From: an uncultured Lachnospiraceae bacterium
GTDB taxonomy: Bacteria > Bacillota > Clostridia > Lachnospirales > Lachnospiraceae
Reading direction: 5' to 3'
Length of the DNA: 10,768 nt
Assembly (NCBI GenBank): GCA_910586095.1
Contig: CAJUHQ010000118.1
Location: 1-10,768 of the forward strand
This document shows positions 1-6,551 of this stretch, piece after piece; positions within the stretch are counted from its first letter, which is position 1, and every line of letters begins with the position of its first letter. The translations under genes were made by a program, and so were the position numbers. The notes beneath the pieces were generated by a model. It saw nothing but the letters and a program-made list of their open reading frames with translations, did not search any database and had not been told where the DNA came from.

Positions 1-464
1 TTAATCCCCCAAGCCATTGGATAGCGATCTACAAAACCAATTACTTTTTCAAACAAAAAAGTAATAATAATCACCGCATACAACCCCCATGCGAGAGTAC
101 TCTCCAAACAAATTACGCCTTTATAATTGCAGAACTTATCATTGTAGTCCCACCATACTTCACCAAACAACTTCATCATTAACTTTGCTACCAAAAATTC
201 AAAGGCAGTTGCAAGTATGGCACCTGCTATGTATAAAACCACCAGATTCTGTGCGAACGGATGTAGAATAATATATCCTACCGTGGCTCCAAAGCCATAA
301 ATTGGACAAAATGGCCCTGTCATGAACCCTCTGTTTGTTAGTTTTCTATTGCAAAGTGAAATATATATAGATTCCACTACCCACCCTATAATGCTAAAAA
401 GGAAAAAACAGGCAACCAAATGATACAAATCATATCCTGCCACATGAATTTTACTCCACCACAT
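1..464 (-). CDS. Putative ABC-transporter type IV (CmpB-like) membrane protein, 3' end cut by window
   Basis: The reading frame opens with ATG at 464 and stays open for 154 codons to the window edge, so the C-terminus is missing. A strong GGAGGAG site (477-471) lies 6 bases before the start. The protein is hydrophobic, with likely membrane segments near residues 13-34, 52-68, 75-97 and 122-143. Recognisable family blocks are FSIIGWVVES (23-32), a following NRGFMTGPFCPIYGFGA stretch (44-60), and WWDYNDKFCNYKG (104-116) ahead of a WG-containing helix. These match the family called 'putative ABC-transporter type IV' (PF06541, CmpB-like), common in Clostridia. Despite the name there is no ATPase domain here and no ABC partner is visible, so transport is only a family label; the real function is unknown. 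It lies just after rpsU and its terminator. I find no convincing promoter of its own. Family call fairly sure, function not. Confidence 0.82.
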   Translation of the reverse strand, partial: MWWSKIHVAGYDLYHLVACFFLFSIIGWVVESIYISLCNRKLTNRGFMTGPFCPIYGFGATVGYIILHPFAQNLVVLYIAGAILATAFEFLVAKLMMKLFGEVWWDYNDKFCNYKGVICLESTLAWGLYAVIIITFLFEKVIGFVDRYPMAWGI

Positions 465-470
465 AAATTT

Positions 471-477
471 CTCCTCC
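471..477 (-). promoter_or_regulatory. Shine-Dalgarno site of the CmpB-like gene
   Basis: GGAGGAG on the minus strand, 6 bases before the ATG at 464. It fixes the start of a gene whose other end is outside the window. Confidence 0.8.
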
Positions 478-483
478 ATACGC

Positions 484-511
484 AAAAATCCTTGGCATAA
501 ACAGCCAAGGA
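484..511 (-). terminator. Rho-independent terminator after rpsU
   Basis: On the minus strand TCCTTGGC (511-504) pairs perfectly with GCCAAGGA (496-489) around a 7-base loop, giving an 8-bp stem followed by TTTTT (488-484). This is the classical intrinsic terminator form and is the natural end for the rpsU transcript, about 90 bases after its stop. Its T-run ends only 6 bases before the Shine-Dalgarno site of the next gene, so it could also act as an attenuator in that gene's leader. Confidence 0.85.
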
Positions 512-600
512 CTTTGATTCAACTAATAAAATTTCAAGCAACTATCCAGCCAAAACTATTAAACCAACTTTTGAATAACTGAATGAACGGTCACAAAAAA

Positions 601-777
601 CTAATTATATTTACGTTTCCTAGCTGCTTCAGACTTTTTCTTGCGTTTTACGCTTGGCTTCTCATAATGCTCTCTTTTACGGATTTCCTGCTGAATTCCG
701 GCTTTAGCGCAACTTCTTTTAAATCTGCGTAAAGCGCTATCCAAAGTCTCGTTTTCTTTAACGATTACATTTGACAT
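601..777 (-). CDS. rpsU: 30S ribosomal protein S21
   Basis: This gene encodes the small basic 30S subunit protein S21 (58 residues), which sits near the anti-Shine-Dalgarno end of 16S rRNA and aids initiation on natural mRNAs. The start MSNVIVKENETLDSALRRFK and the lysine/arginine-rich tail (RKREHYEKPSVKRKKKSEAARKRKYN, residues 33-58) are typical of the Firmicute family, as is the length. The frame is open further upstream to an ATG at 849, but I chose 777. The protein family starts there, a GGAGGGAGGT site (800-791) precedes it, and the predicted transcription start (about 848) would leave the upstream ATG at the very 5' end of the mRNA without a ribosome site. The spacing from GGAGGT is 13 bases, although AGGTG closer to the start could also serve. 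The gene has its own strong promoter and a terminator behind it. Confidence 0.96.
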   Translation of the reverse strand: MSNVIVKENETLDSALRRFKRSCAKAGIQQEIRKREHYEKPSVKRKKKSEAARKRKYN

Positions 778-790
778 GCTATCACACCTA

Positions 791-800
791 ACCTCCCTCC
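791..800 (-). promoter_or_regulatory. Shine-Dalgarno region of rpsU
   Basis: GGAGGGAGGT on the minus strand ends 13 bases before the ATG at 777. An AGGTG overlapping the spacer gives a nearer alternative. Its position supports the 58-residue S21 start over the upstream ATG at 849. Confidence 0.7.
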
Positions 801-854
801 AGCCCCTAATATTGTGTGCCAGACTGTTCGGGTATACTTCATTGCACACTTAAG

Positions 855-882
855 ATTATACCATATATTAAATATACGTCAA
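855..882 (-). promoter_or_regulatory. Sigma-70/SigA promoter of rpsU
   Basis: On the minus strand TTGACG (882-877) and a perfect TATAAT (860-855) are separated by 16 bases of A/T-rich sequence. Transcription should start near 848, giving rpsU a leader of about 70 bases. The promoter lies between the alaS stop and rpsU, so rpsU can be expressed independently of the synthetase operon. Confidence 0.88.
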
Positions 883-937
883 TAGTTTTTTAAATATTTC
901 TTGTAGGAACTGTACAACTATAAACAATTATTTATCA

Positions 938-3601
938 CTATACTGAACTCAGTTGTTCCTCAAGAACGGTCTTTGCCTCTGCAATAGCCTGGTCTATTCC
1001 GTCTGGATTCTTGCCTCCTGCTTGCGCCATATTAGGACGTCCACCGCCACCGCCACCAACAAATGGTGCAATTTTTTTGATTAAATTGCCCGCGTGTGCG
1101 CCCTTTGCCATTGCGGCATCTGTCGCCATCGCCATCAGATTCACTTTGCCATCAACGCTAGAAGCAAGTACAACAACACCTTCTTCTAATTTTGCCTTTA
1201 ACTGATCTCCTAGATCTCGCAGCTTATTCATATCTACACCATTTACTGCTGTCGCTAAAAGCTTTGTATCTTTAATCGTAATGACCTGATCCATAACATC
1301 GCCCAATGCTTCTTTGGCTGCCTTGCTCTTTAGTGCTTCATTCTCGCTTTGCAGAGCCTTGATCTGTTCTGCCATATGCTCAATCTTTTCAATCAAATTT
1401 GTTGGAGTTGTCTTGGCTGCCTTGGCTGCCGCATCAAGCTCTTTTTCGAGCTTTTTATAATAATCAAATACATTGTCTCCTGTAAGTGCCTCGATACGGC
1501 GCACGCCTGCCGCCACTCCGCTCTCAGAAATAACCTTAAACGCTGTGATATCTCCCGTATTTTTTACATGTGTACCACCACAGAACTCCTTTGAGAACTC
1601 ACCCATCGAAACAATGCGTACAGTCTCTCCATACTTCTCGTCAAACAGTGCCATAGCCCCTGTTTTCTTTGCTTCCTCCATAGTCATCACTTGAGTTTCA
1701 ACAGCAATCTTATCGGCAATTTTCTCATTGACCATCTTTTCTACTGCTGCGAGCTCCTGTGCTGTCATTGCCTCAAAATGGCTAAAATCAAAACGAGTAC
1801 GCTCTCCATCCTGATAAGAACCTTTTTGTTGTACATGTGTACCAAGTACCTCGCGCAGCGCCTTTTGCAACAAATGCGTTGCGGAATGGTTCTTACAAGT
1901 CTTAGCGCGAAGAGAATCATCAACTGTCAAAGTAACAATATCACCTACTTTAATCATTCCCTTTGTCATTCTGCCAATATGTCCAACTTTATCGCCATGA
2001 AGTTTGATCGTATCCTCTACTACAAACTCACCAGACTCTGACAAGATTATACCTTTATCGCCCTGTTGTCCACCCATAGTTGCATAAAATGGGGTCTTTT
2101 CAACAATAATCGTACCAATCTCACCATCAGAAAGAGCTTCTGTCAGTTCTGTCTCTGTTGTGAGCACTGTGACCTTTGCATCTGTTGTCAATGTGTCATA
2201 TCCGACAAACTGTGTAGAAATTGCTGGATCAATCGACTCATACACTGTCACATCTGCTCCCATATAATTCGTTACTTTTCGCGCTTTGCGAGCCATTTCT
2301 CTTTGTTCTTCCATCGCCTTTGTAAAGCCTTCTTGATCGATAGAAAAACCATTTTCCTCTAGAATTTCTTGTGTGAGATCAATCGGGAATCCATATGTGT
2401 CATATAACTTAAATGCATTGGCTCCTGAAAGAACCTTTTCACCTGACTGGCGCAAGGAATCTTCCATCTCAGAAAGAATCGCAAACCCTTGATCTATTGT
2501 TTTATTAAATTTCTCCTCTTCCTGTGTCAATACCTTAAATATAAAATCTCTCTTCTCGTCAAGCTCAGGATATCCATCCTTACATTCCTCTATCACTGTC
2601 TGTGCAAAATCTGCCATGAACGATCCTTTGATACCCAACATTCTGCCATGACGCGCCGCGCGCCGGATAATCCGTCGAAGCACATATCCACGCCCTTCGT
2701 TTGTAGGCATAATCCCATCTGAAATCATAAAGGTTGCAGAACGAATATGATCTGTAATCAAGCGAATAGAGATATCTTTTTTCTCATCTTTTTGGTATTC
2801 TGTGCCTGCCACTACACAAATTCTATCGCGGATCGCTTTCATGGTATCAATGTCAAATACTGTATTTACATCCTGAACCACTACTGCGAGTCGCTCTAAG
2901 CCCATACCTGTATCAATATTCTTTTGTGCAAGTTCTTCGTAATGACCTTTTCCATCTCCGTCAAACTGTGTAAAGACATTGTTCCACACTTCAATAAAAC
3001 GATCACACTCACACCCTACTTTACAGTCTGGTTTGCCACAGCCATACTGAAGCCCTCTGTCATAATAAATCTCGGAACAAGGTCCACAAGGTCCTGCGCC
3101 ATGTTCCCAAAAATTATCACATTCTCCTGTCTGAGGATCACGATAAAAACGCGTAATTTTCTCGGCTGGCACTCCAATTTGTTCTGTCCAAATCTGAAAT
3201 GCCTCCTCATCCTCACTGTAAATAGAAGGATATAGACGCTCTGGATCTAGTCCTACCACTTGCGTCAAAAACTCCCAACTCCATGCTAGTGCTTCTTTCT
3301 TAAAGTAATCTCCAAAAGAAAAATTGCCCAGCATTTCAAAAAATGTCAGATGACGTGCTGTTTTGCCAACATTCTCAATATCACCTGTCCTAACACATTT
3401 CTGACAAGTGGTCACACGCCGCCGTGGCGGTATCTCCTGCCCTGTAAAATAAGGCTTTAATGGTGCCATACCCGAATTGATAATCAACAGACTGTTATCT
3501 TTATGTGGCACCAAAGAATAACTTTTTAAAGCCAGATGCCCTTTACTTTCAAAAAATGTAAGGAACATTCGCCTCAATTCATTTACTCCGTAATTTTTCA
3601 C
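938..3601 (-). CDS. alaS: Alanine--tRNA ligase (AlaRS)
   Basis: This cytosolic class II synthetase charges tRNA-Ala and hydrolyses mischarged Ser- and Gly-tRNA-Ala. At 887 residues it is full length. The catalytic domain (about 1-240) carries the motif 2 block FFEMLGNFSFGDYF (87-100) and motif 3 TGMGLERLA (231-239); the tRNA-recognition helical region follows. The editing domain has the metal-binding H572, H576 (NHSATH) and C674, H678 (CGGTH). A coiled segment lies near 735-765, then the C-Ala domain with a run of six glycines (849-854) before RPNMAQAGGK. An insert at 188-199 holds four cysteines (C188, C193, C197, C199), possibly a metal knuckle. The start codon is GTG, preceded by GGGGGG at 6 bases; an ATG 15 bases upstream meets a stop at once. 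It lies 76 bases after glyQS with no clear terminator or T-box leader between, so it is probably co-transcribed. I see no strong terminator after it. Confidence 0.98.
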   Translation of the reverse strand: MKNYGVNELRRMFLTFFESKGHLALKSYSLVPHKDNSLLIINSGMAPLKPYFTGQEIPPRRRVTTCQKCVRTGDIENVGKTARHLTFFEMLGNFSFGDYFKKEALAWSWEFLTQVVGLDPERLYPSIYSEDEEAFQIWTEQIGVPAEKITRFYRDPQTGECDNFWEHGAGPCGPCSEIYYDRGLQYGCGKPDCKVGCECDRFIEVWNNVFTQFDGDGKGHYEELAQKNIDTGMGLERLAVVVQDVNTVFDIDTMKAIRDRICVVAGTEYQKDEKKDISIRLITDHIRSATFMISDGIMPTNEGRGYVLRRIIRRAARHGRMLGIKGSFMADFAQTVIEECKDGYPELDEKRDFIFKVLTQEEEKFNKTIDQGFAILSEMEDSLRQSGEKVLSGANAFKLYDTYGFPIDLTQEILEENGFSIDQEGFTKAMEEQREMARKARKVTNYMGADVTVYESIDPAISTQFVGYDTLTTDAKVTVLTTETELTEALSDGEIGTIIVEKTPFYATMGGQQGDKGIILSESGEFVVEDTIKLHGDKVGHIGRMTKGMIKVGDIVTLTVDDSLRAKTCKNHSATHLLQKALREVLGTHVQQKGSYQDGERTRFDFSHFEAMTAQELAAVEKMVNEKIADKIAVETQVMTMEEAKKTGAMALFDEKYGETVRIVSMGEFSKEFCGGTHVKNTGDITAFKVISESGVAAGVRRIEALTGDNVFDYYKKLEKELDAAAKAAKTTPTNLIEKIEHMAEQIKALQSENEALKSKAAKEALGDVMDQVITIKDTKLLATAVNGVDMNKLRDLGDQLKAKLEEGVVVLASSVDGKVNLMAMATDAAMAKGAHAGNLIKKIAPFVGGGGGGRPNMAQAGGKNPDGIDQAIAEAKTVLEEQLSSV

Positions 3602-3607
3602 AGTTAT

Positions 3608-3613
3608 CCCCCC
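3608..3613 (-). promoter_or_regulatory. Unusual G-run ribosome site for the GTG start of alaS
   Basis: Six consecutive G (3613-3608) followed by ATAACT and then GTG at 3601. The run replaces the usual GGAGG but can still pair partly with the 16S tail. No ATG in frame nearby offers an alternative. Confidence 0.55.
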
Positions 3614-3677
3614 ATGTATCCATCTTCTAAGAAATTAGCAAATGATTTTTAACAATTGCTACGTAGTTTTGTCTATC

Positions 3678-5069
3678 TTAAAATGTAAATTTATCAGCAA
3701 AATAAGCGTCTAACTCCTCAATTGGAATCCGAATCTGTTCCATTGTATCACGAAACCGAACAGTAACTGCATGATCCTGCTCAGACTCAAAATCATATGT
3801 AACACAAAATGGAGTTCCAATTTCATCCTGGCGGCGATATCTCTTGCCTATATTTCCTCTGTCATCAAACTCACAATTATACTTTTTACAAAGCTGTGTA
3901 TAAATCTCCTCTGCACCTGCATTTAGCTTTTTACTTAGAGGAAGCACACCAATCTTTACAGGCGCGATAGCCGGATGAAAATGAAGCACAGTACGCATAT
4001 CACCTTCCCCAAGATCTTCCTCATCATACGCAGCGCAGAGAAATGCAAGCACTACGCGGTCTGCTCCAAGGGATGGTTCGATGACATACGGAATATATTT
4101 CTCTTTCTTTTCATCATCAAAATAGGCCATATCCTGCCCAGATGCATCCTGATGTTGTGTGAGATCGTAATCTGTTCTATCTGCAATTCCCCAGAGTTCA
4201 CCCCAACCAATTGAAGGAAATAGATATTCAATATCTGTAGTTCCTTTTGAGTAAAAACTAAGTTCTTCTGGATCGTGGTCACGCAGTTGCAGTTCTTCCT
4301 CCTTGATCCCTAAGCTGATAAGCCAATCTCTGCAAAAACCTCTCCAATACTGAAACCACTCTAGATCTGTACCTGGCTCGCAGAAGAACTCAAGTTCCAT
4401 CTGTTCAAATTCTCTAGTGCGGAATGTAAAGTTTGCAGGAGAAATTTCATTTCGAAATGATTTGCCAATCTGCCCAATTCCAAAAGGAATCTTTTTTCTA
4501 GAAGTTCTCTGCACATTCTTAAAATTCACAAAAATTCCCTGCGCAGTTTCTGGTCTTAGATAAATAGTACTCTTGGCATCCTCTGTCACGCCCGGAAATG
4601 TCTTAAACATCAAATTGAACTGGCGGATATCTGTAAAATTATGTTTGCCGCAAGTTGGACAAACAATATTCTTTTCCTCAATAAAACCTTTCATCTCTTC
4701 CTGAGAAAATGCGTCGATTGGCTTTTCTAACTCAATACCATTTTCGCTCGCATAGTCCTCAATCAGCTTGTCCGCACGAAAACGTTCATGACACTCTCTA
4801 CAATCCATCAAAGGATCTGAGAAGCCTCCCAAATGCCCTGATGCAACCCATGTCTGCGGATTCATTAAGATCGCACAATCAACTCCTACATTATATGGAT
4901 TTTCTGTAATAAATTTTTGCCACCAAGCCTTCTTTACATTATTTTTAAGCTCGACTCCAAGATTGCCATAATCCCACGTATTAGCAAGTCCACCATAAAT
5001 TTCGGAACCAGGATACACAAAGCCTCTGCTTTTTGATAGCGCTACGATTTTGTCTAATGTCTTTTCCAT
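3678..5069 (-). CDS. glyQS: Glycine--tRNA ligase, single-chain alpha2 type
   Basis: This cytosolic class II synthetase charges tRNA-Gly. It is the homodimeric type, unlike the two-subunit GlyQ/GlyS enzyme found at this locus in Bacillus subtilis. From the chosen start it has 463 residues, normal for the type. Visible parts: KSRGFVYPGSEIYGGLANTW near the N-terminus; a two-CxxC element (MDCREC at 88-93, CPTC at 137-140) likely binding zinc; RPETAQGIFVNF (172-183); motif 2 FRNEISPANFTFRTREF (205-221); motif 3 PSLGADRVVLAFL (332-344); and an anticodon-binding domain from about 366 to the end. The frame also has an ATG at 5081, but AGGAG (5087-5083) ends only one base before it. The ATG at 5069 has 13 bases of spacing and gives the usual family start MEKTLDKIVALSKS. 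The gene follows the lipoprotein by 28 bases and precedes alaS, suggesting one operon. Confidence 0.97.
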   Translation of the reverse strand: MEKTLDKIVALSKSRGFVYPGSEIYGGLANTWDYGNLGVELKNNVKKAWWQKFITENPYNVGVDCAILMNPQTWVASGHLGGFSDPLMDCRECHERFRADKLIEDYASENGIELEKPIDAFSQEEMKGFIEEKNIVCPTCGKHNFTDIRQFNLMFKTFPGVTEDAKSTIYLRPETAQGIFVNFKNVQRTSRKKIPFGIGQIGKSFRNEISPANFTFRTREFEQMELEFFCEPGTDLEWFQYWRGFCRDWLISLGIKEEELQLRDHDPEELSFYSKGTTDIEYLFPSIGWGELWGIADRTDYDLTQHQDASGQDMAYFDDEKKEKYIPYVIEPSLGADRVVLAFLCAAYDEEDLGEGDMRTVLHFHPAIAPVKIGVLPLSKKLNAGAEEIYTQLCKKYNCEFDDRGNIGKRYRRQDEIGTPFCVTYDFESEQDHAVTVRFRDTMEQIRIPIEELDAYFADKFTF

Positions 5070-5082
5070 TTTTGTAATCATG

Positions 5083-5087
5083 CTCCT
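5083..5087 (-). promoter_or_regulatory. Shine-Dalgarno site deciding the glyQS start
   Basis: AGGAG on the minus strand. It is one base from the ATG at 5081, too close to work, and 13 bases from the ATG at 5069, long but usable. This favours the shorter protein, although the case is not closed. Confidence 0.55.
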
Positions 5088-5097
5088 TTTATTTTAA

Positions 5098-5769
5098 TTA
5101 TTTAAAAACGATAATTCCATATCCTTGTACAGGTTTGACATCTGCACTTTTTTTGTCTACAACGGTCACACCTTCACTGACATATAAAATCTCATCAAAA
5201 CAATTTACGCGAATAGATTCTACTTCTTGTCCTTCCTCTGGCTTGACTGCCTCTACAAATACAATGTGATTGCTTCCCATTCCCATAAGCTCTGGCTTTG
5301 AGATGCTTGTCCCTTCTGATGCAACTCCATGCAAAGTAATATTGAGGTCAAATCCAGCCTGATTTGCAGCTTGTACTGTACCAGCAAAGAAGTTCTCCTC
5401 ATTAAATCCAGCATAGGATTGGTAATCTCCAAACTCCATATGCACTTTAACTACCCCACTTGATTCACTGCACTTTTTCAATTGAACCTTCGCTGATGAG
5501 CTACTTTGTTGATACTCTGTGATAGACGTTTCTATCATGGTCTTTAAACCATCTATGTCATAATAGTTTTCACCAAAGTCCTCCACAATTTTACTTGTAA
5601 TACTACCATCCTTATTCACTGAAATAGATGTCTTTGAGCCATCCTCTGTGCTTGTACCTGACTCTGCATTTATATTTCCTTCGCTTTTCTCTCCACATGC
5701 AGTAAGTCCCATCACACATAAACAAAATAACAGACATACTGCTTTGCTTATTTTTTTTGTTCTTTTCAT
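5098..5769 (-). CDS. Uncharacterised lipoprotein
   Basis: I do not recognise a function. The 223-residue protein starts with a basic stretch (MKRTKKISK), a hydrophobic core (10-21) and a lipobox LTAC with C25, so it should be lipidated and anchored on the outer face of the membrane. A Ser/Gly/Glu-rich linker (26-48) follows, then a soluble domain of about 170 residues. Conspicuous stretches are VEDFGENYYDIDGLKTMIE (62-80) and FGDYQSYAGFNEENFFAGTV (113-132). They read like a conserved Lachnospiraceae lipoprotein family, but I cannot name it. The start is at 5769, not the in-frame ATG at 5781: GGAG (5779-5776) lies 6 bases before 5769, while 5781 has no ribosome site. It is the first gene after a strong promoter inside recO and lies 28 bases before glyQS, so it is probably co-expressed with the two synthetases. 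No lipoprotein is present at this place in the Bacillus order. Confidence 0.86.
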   Translation of the reverse strand: MKRTKKISKAVCLLFCLCVMGLTACGEKSEGNINAESGTSTEDGSKTSISVNKDGSITSKIVEDFGENYYDIDGLKTMIETSITEYQQSSSSAKVQLKKCSESSGVVKVHMEFGDYQSYAGFNEENFFAGTVQAANQAGFDLNITLHGVASEGTSISKPELMGMGSNHIVFVEAVKPEEGQEVESIRVNCFDEILYVSEGVTVVDKKSADVKPVQGYGIIVFK

Positions 5770-5775
5770 TTCAGT

Positions 5776-5779
5776 CTCC
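5776..5779 (-). promoter_or_regulatory. Shine-Dalgarno site deciding the lipoprotein start
   Basis: GGAG followed by ACTGAA and then ATG at 5769. The GGAG overlaps the upstream in-frame ATG (5781-5779), which itself has only AGTAAAA before it; this picks 5769. Confidence 0.7.
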
Positions 5780-5807
5780 ATTTTTACTATTTAAAATTAA
5801 TCTCTTT

Positions 5808-5856
5808 TGATCTACATTTCTGGAATATTAATCCTCTATTCTATCAATATAGATCA
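5808..5856 (-). promoter_or_regulatory. Long-stem leader hairpin before the lipoprotein gene
   Basis: On the minus strand TGATCTATATT (5856-5846) pairs with AATGTAGATCA (5818-5808): 11 bp with one G-U pair, closing a 27-base loop that holds a small GGA/TCC pairing. It lies within the roughly 100-base untranslated leader that follows the promoter in recO. No T-run follows, so it is not a terminator; it could stabilise the mRNA or be a regulatory structure. The stem is seen directly; its role is inferred. Confidence 0.45.
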
Positions 5857-5876
5857 TTTTGAGAACCTTGCGTCTT

Positions 5877-5905
5877 ATTATATACAACTTATTCTAGATT
5901 TTCAA
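5877..5905 (-). promoter_or_regulatory. SigA promoter inside the 3' end of recO, driving lipoprotein-glyQS-alaS
   Basis: On the minus strand TTGAAA (5905-5900) and a perfect TATAAT (5882-5877) are 17 bases apart, an ideal arrangement. The -35 box and most of the spacer lie inside the last codons of recO. Transcription should begin near 5870, about 100 bases before the lipoprotein start. Confidence 0.85.
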
Positions 5906-6551
5906 GTATTTCAATACTTTTAAAATCTTTCTCCAACACCTTTTTGCATATTTCTTTGCTAAAAAGTTGTAATTCACACAATACATCTGGCTTTATATGA
6001 AATGAAAAAAGCTTTTCTGCTGGCGTCTTCATTATGTAGTCAATCGTGTACGCAGTAGCCTCCATCAGCGCATCTTTTGCATAAATTCCTGGAAATTCGC
6101 CATTAATCATAATTGTTTTTAATTCAAATATGCATCGAACTAATCTATTGTCAAAATTGGATGAAGTAAGTGCTCTCAAAGATTGATACAATAATTTTAA
6201 CAACTGTGTCTCATCACTGTTCTCCCTTGTATAGTAATCACACAGTTCCAAAAAATACATACCATAATAAGCACCCACAAAATCTTGTCTTAATTTTTCA
6301 AAATAATTGGTAATCTCTGCCTCTGCTATTGTATAAGAATTTCTTCCTTCATACAATCGAAACTGTCCGAACGAAAATGGATTGGTGGGAGCCATCAGCC
6401 TGCTGCCAGGTTTTCGCGCCCCTTTTGCAAAGGCTGATATCTTCCCTCTTTCCTTAGTGAGTAAAACCACTCTTCTATCATACTCCCCGATTGGTTCCGC
6501 TTTTATAATGATCCCTGTCAGTGTAACAATCCCTTGCATGCCTACATTCAT
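5889..6551 (-). CDS. recO: DNA repair protein RecO
   Basis: RecO is the recombination mediator that works with RecR (and RecF) to load RecA onto SSB-coated single-stranded DNA and anneals complementary strands. The N-terminal OB-fold region (about 5-82) shows VTLTGIIIKAEPIGEYDRRV and KISAFAKGARKPGSRL, both typical. A helical domain follows (YYGMYFLELCDYYTRE, 95-110; FELKTIMINGEFPG, 142-155), and the end KSIEILENLE also fits. At 220 residues it is shorter than the roughly 245-255 usual in Firmicutes. The gap falls where many homologues carry a CxxC...CxxC zinc finger: after NGEFPG there is no CxxC, and the four cysteines (104, 140, 192, 202) are scattered. The start at 6551 has AGGGA about 7 bases before it; the first 74 bases overlap the YqzL-like frame. 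The order era-yqzL-recO-glycyl synthetase supports the call. Confidence 0.94.
   Translation of the reverse strand: MNVGMQGIVTLTGIIIKAEPIGEYDRRVVLLTKERGKISAFAKGARKPGSRLMAPTNPFSFGQFRLYEGRNSYTIAEAEITNYFEKLRQDFVGAYYGMYFLELCDYYTRENSDETQLLKLLYQSLRALTSSNFDNRLVRCIFELKTIMINGEFPGIYAKDALMEATAYTIDYIMKTPAEKLFSFHIKPDVLCELQLFSKEICKKVLEKDFKSIEILENLE

Noticed and set aside
512..600. Promoter for the CmpB-like gene downstream of rpsU
   Set aside because: The best pairing (TTGGCT, 17 bases, TTTATT) matches only four of six bases in each box, not enough to annotate.
778..849. Longer N-terminus for S21 starting at an ATG at 849
   Set aside because: The extra 24 residues do not belong to the S21 family, the promoter at 855-882 would start the mRNA at about this ATG, and a good ribosome site precedes the ATG at 777.
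883..937. A terminator for alaS between its stop and the rpsU promoter
   Set aside because: Only a 5-bp TTGTA/TACAA hairpin and an all A/T palindrome are present, with no T-run at the right place. Too weak to call.
5770..5888. T-box leader regulating glyQS or alaS
   Set aside because: The spaces before glyQS and alaS are far too short, and the lipoprotein leader shows no conserved T-box sequence and no terminator/antiterminator pair.
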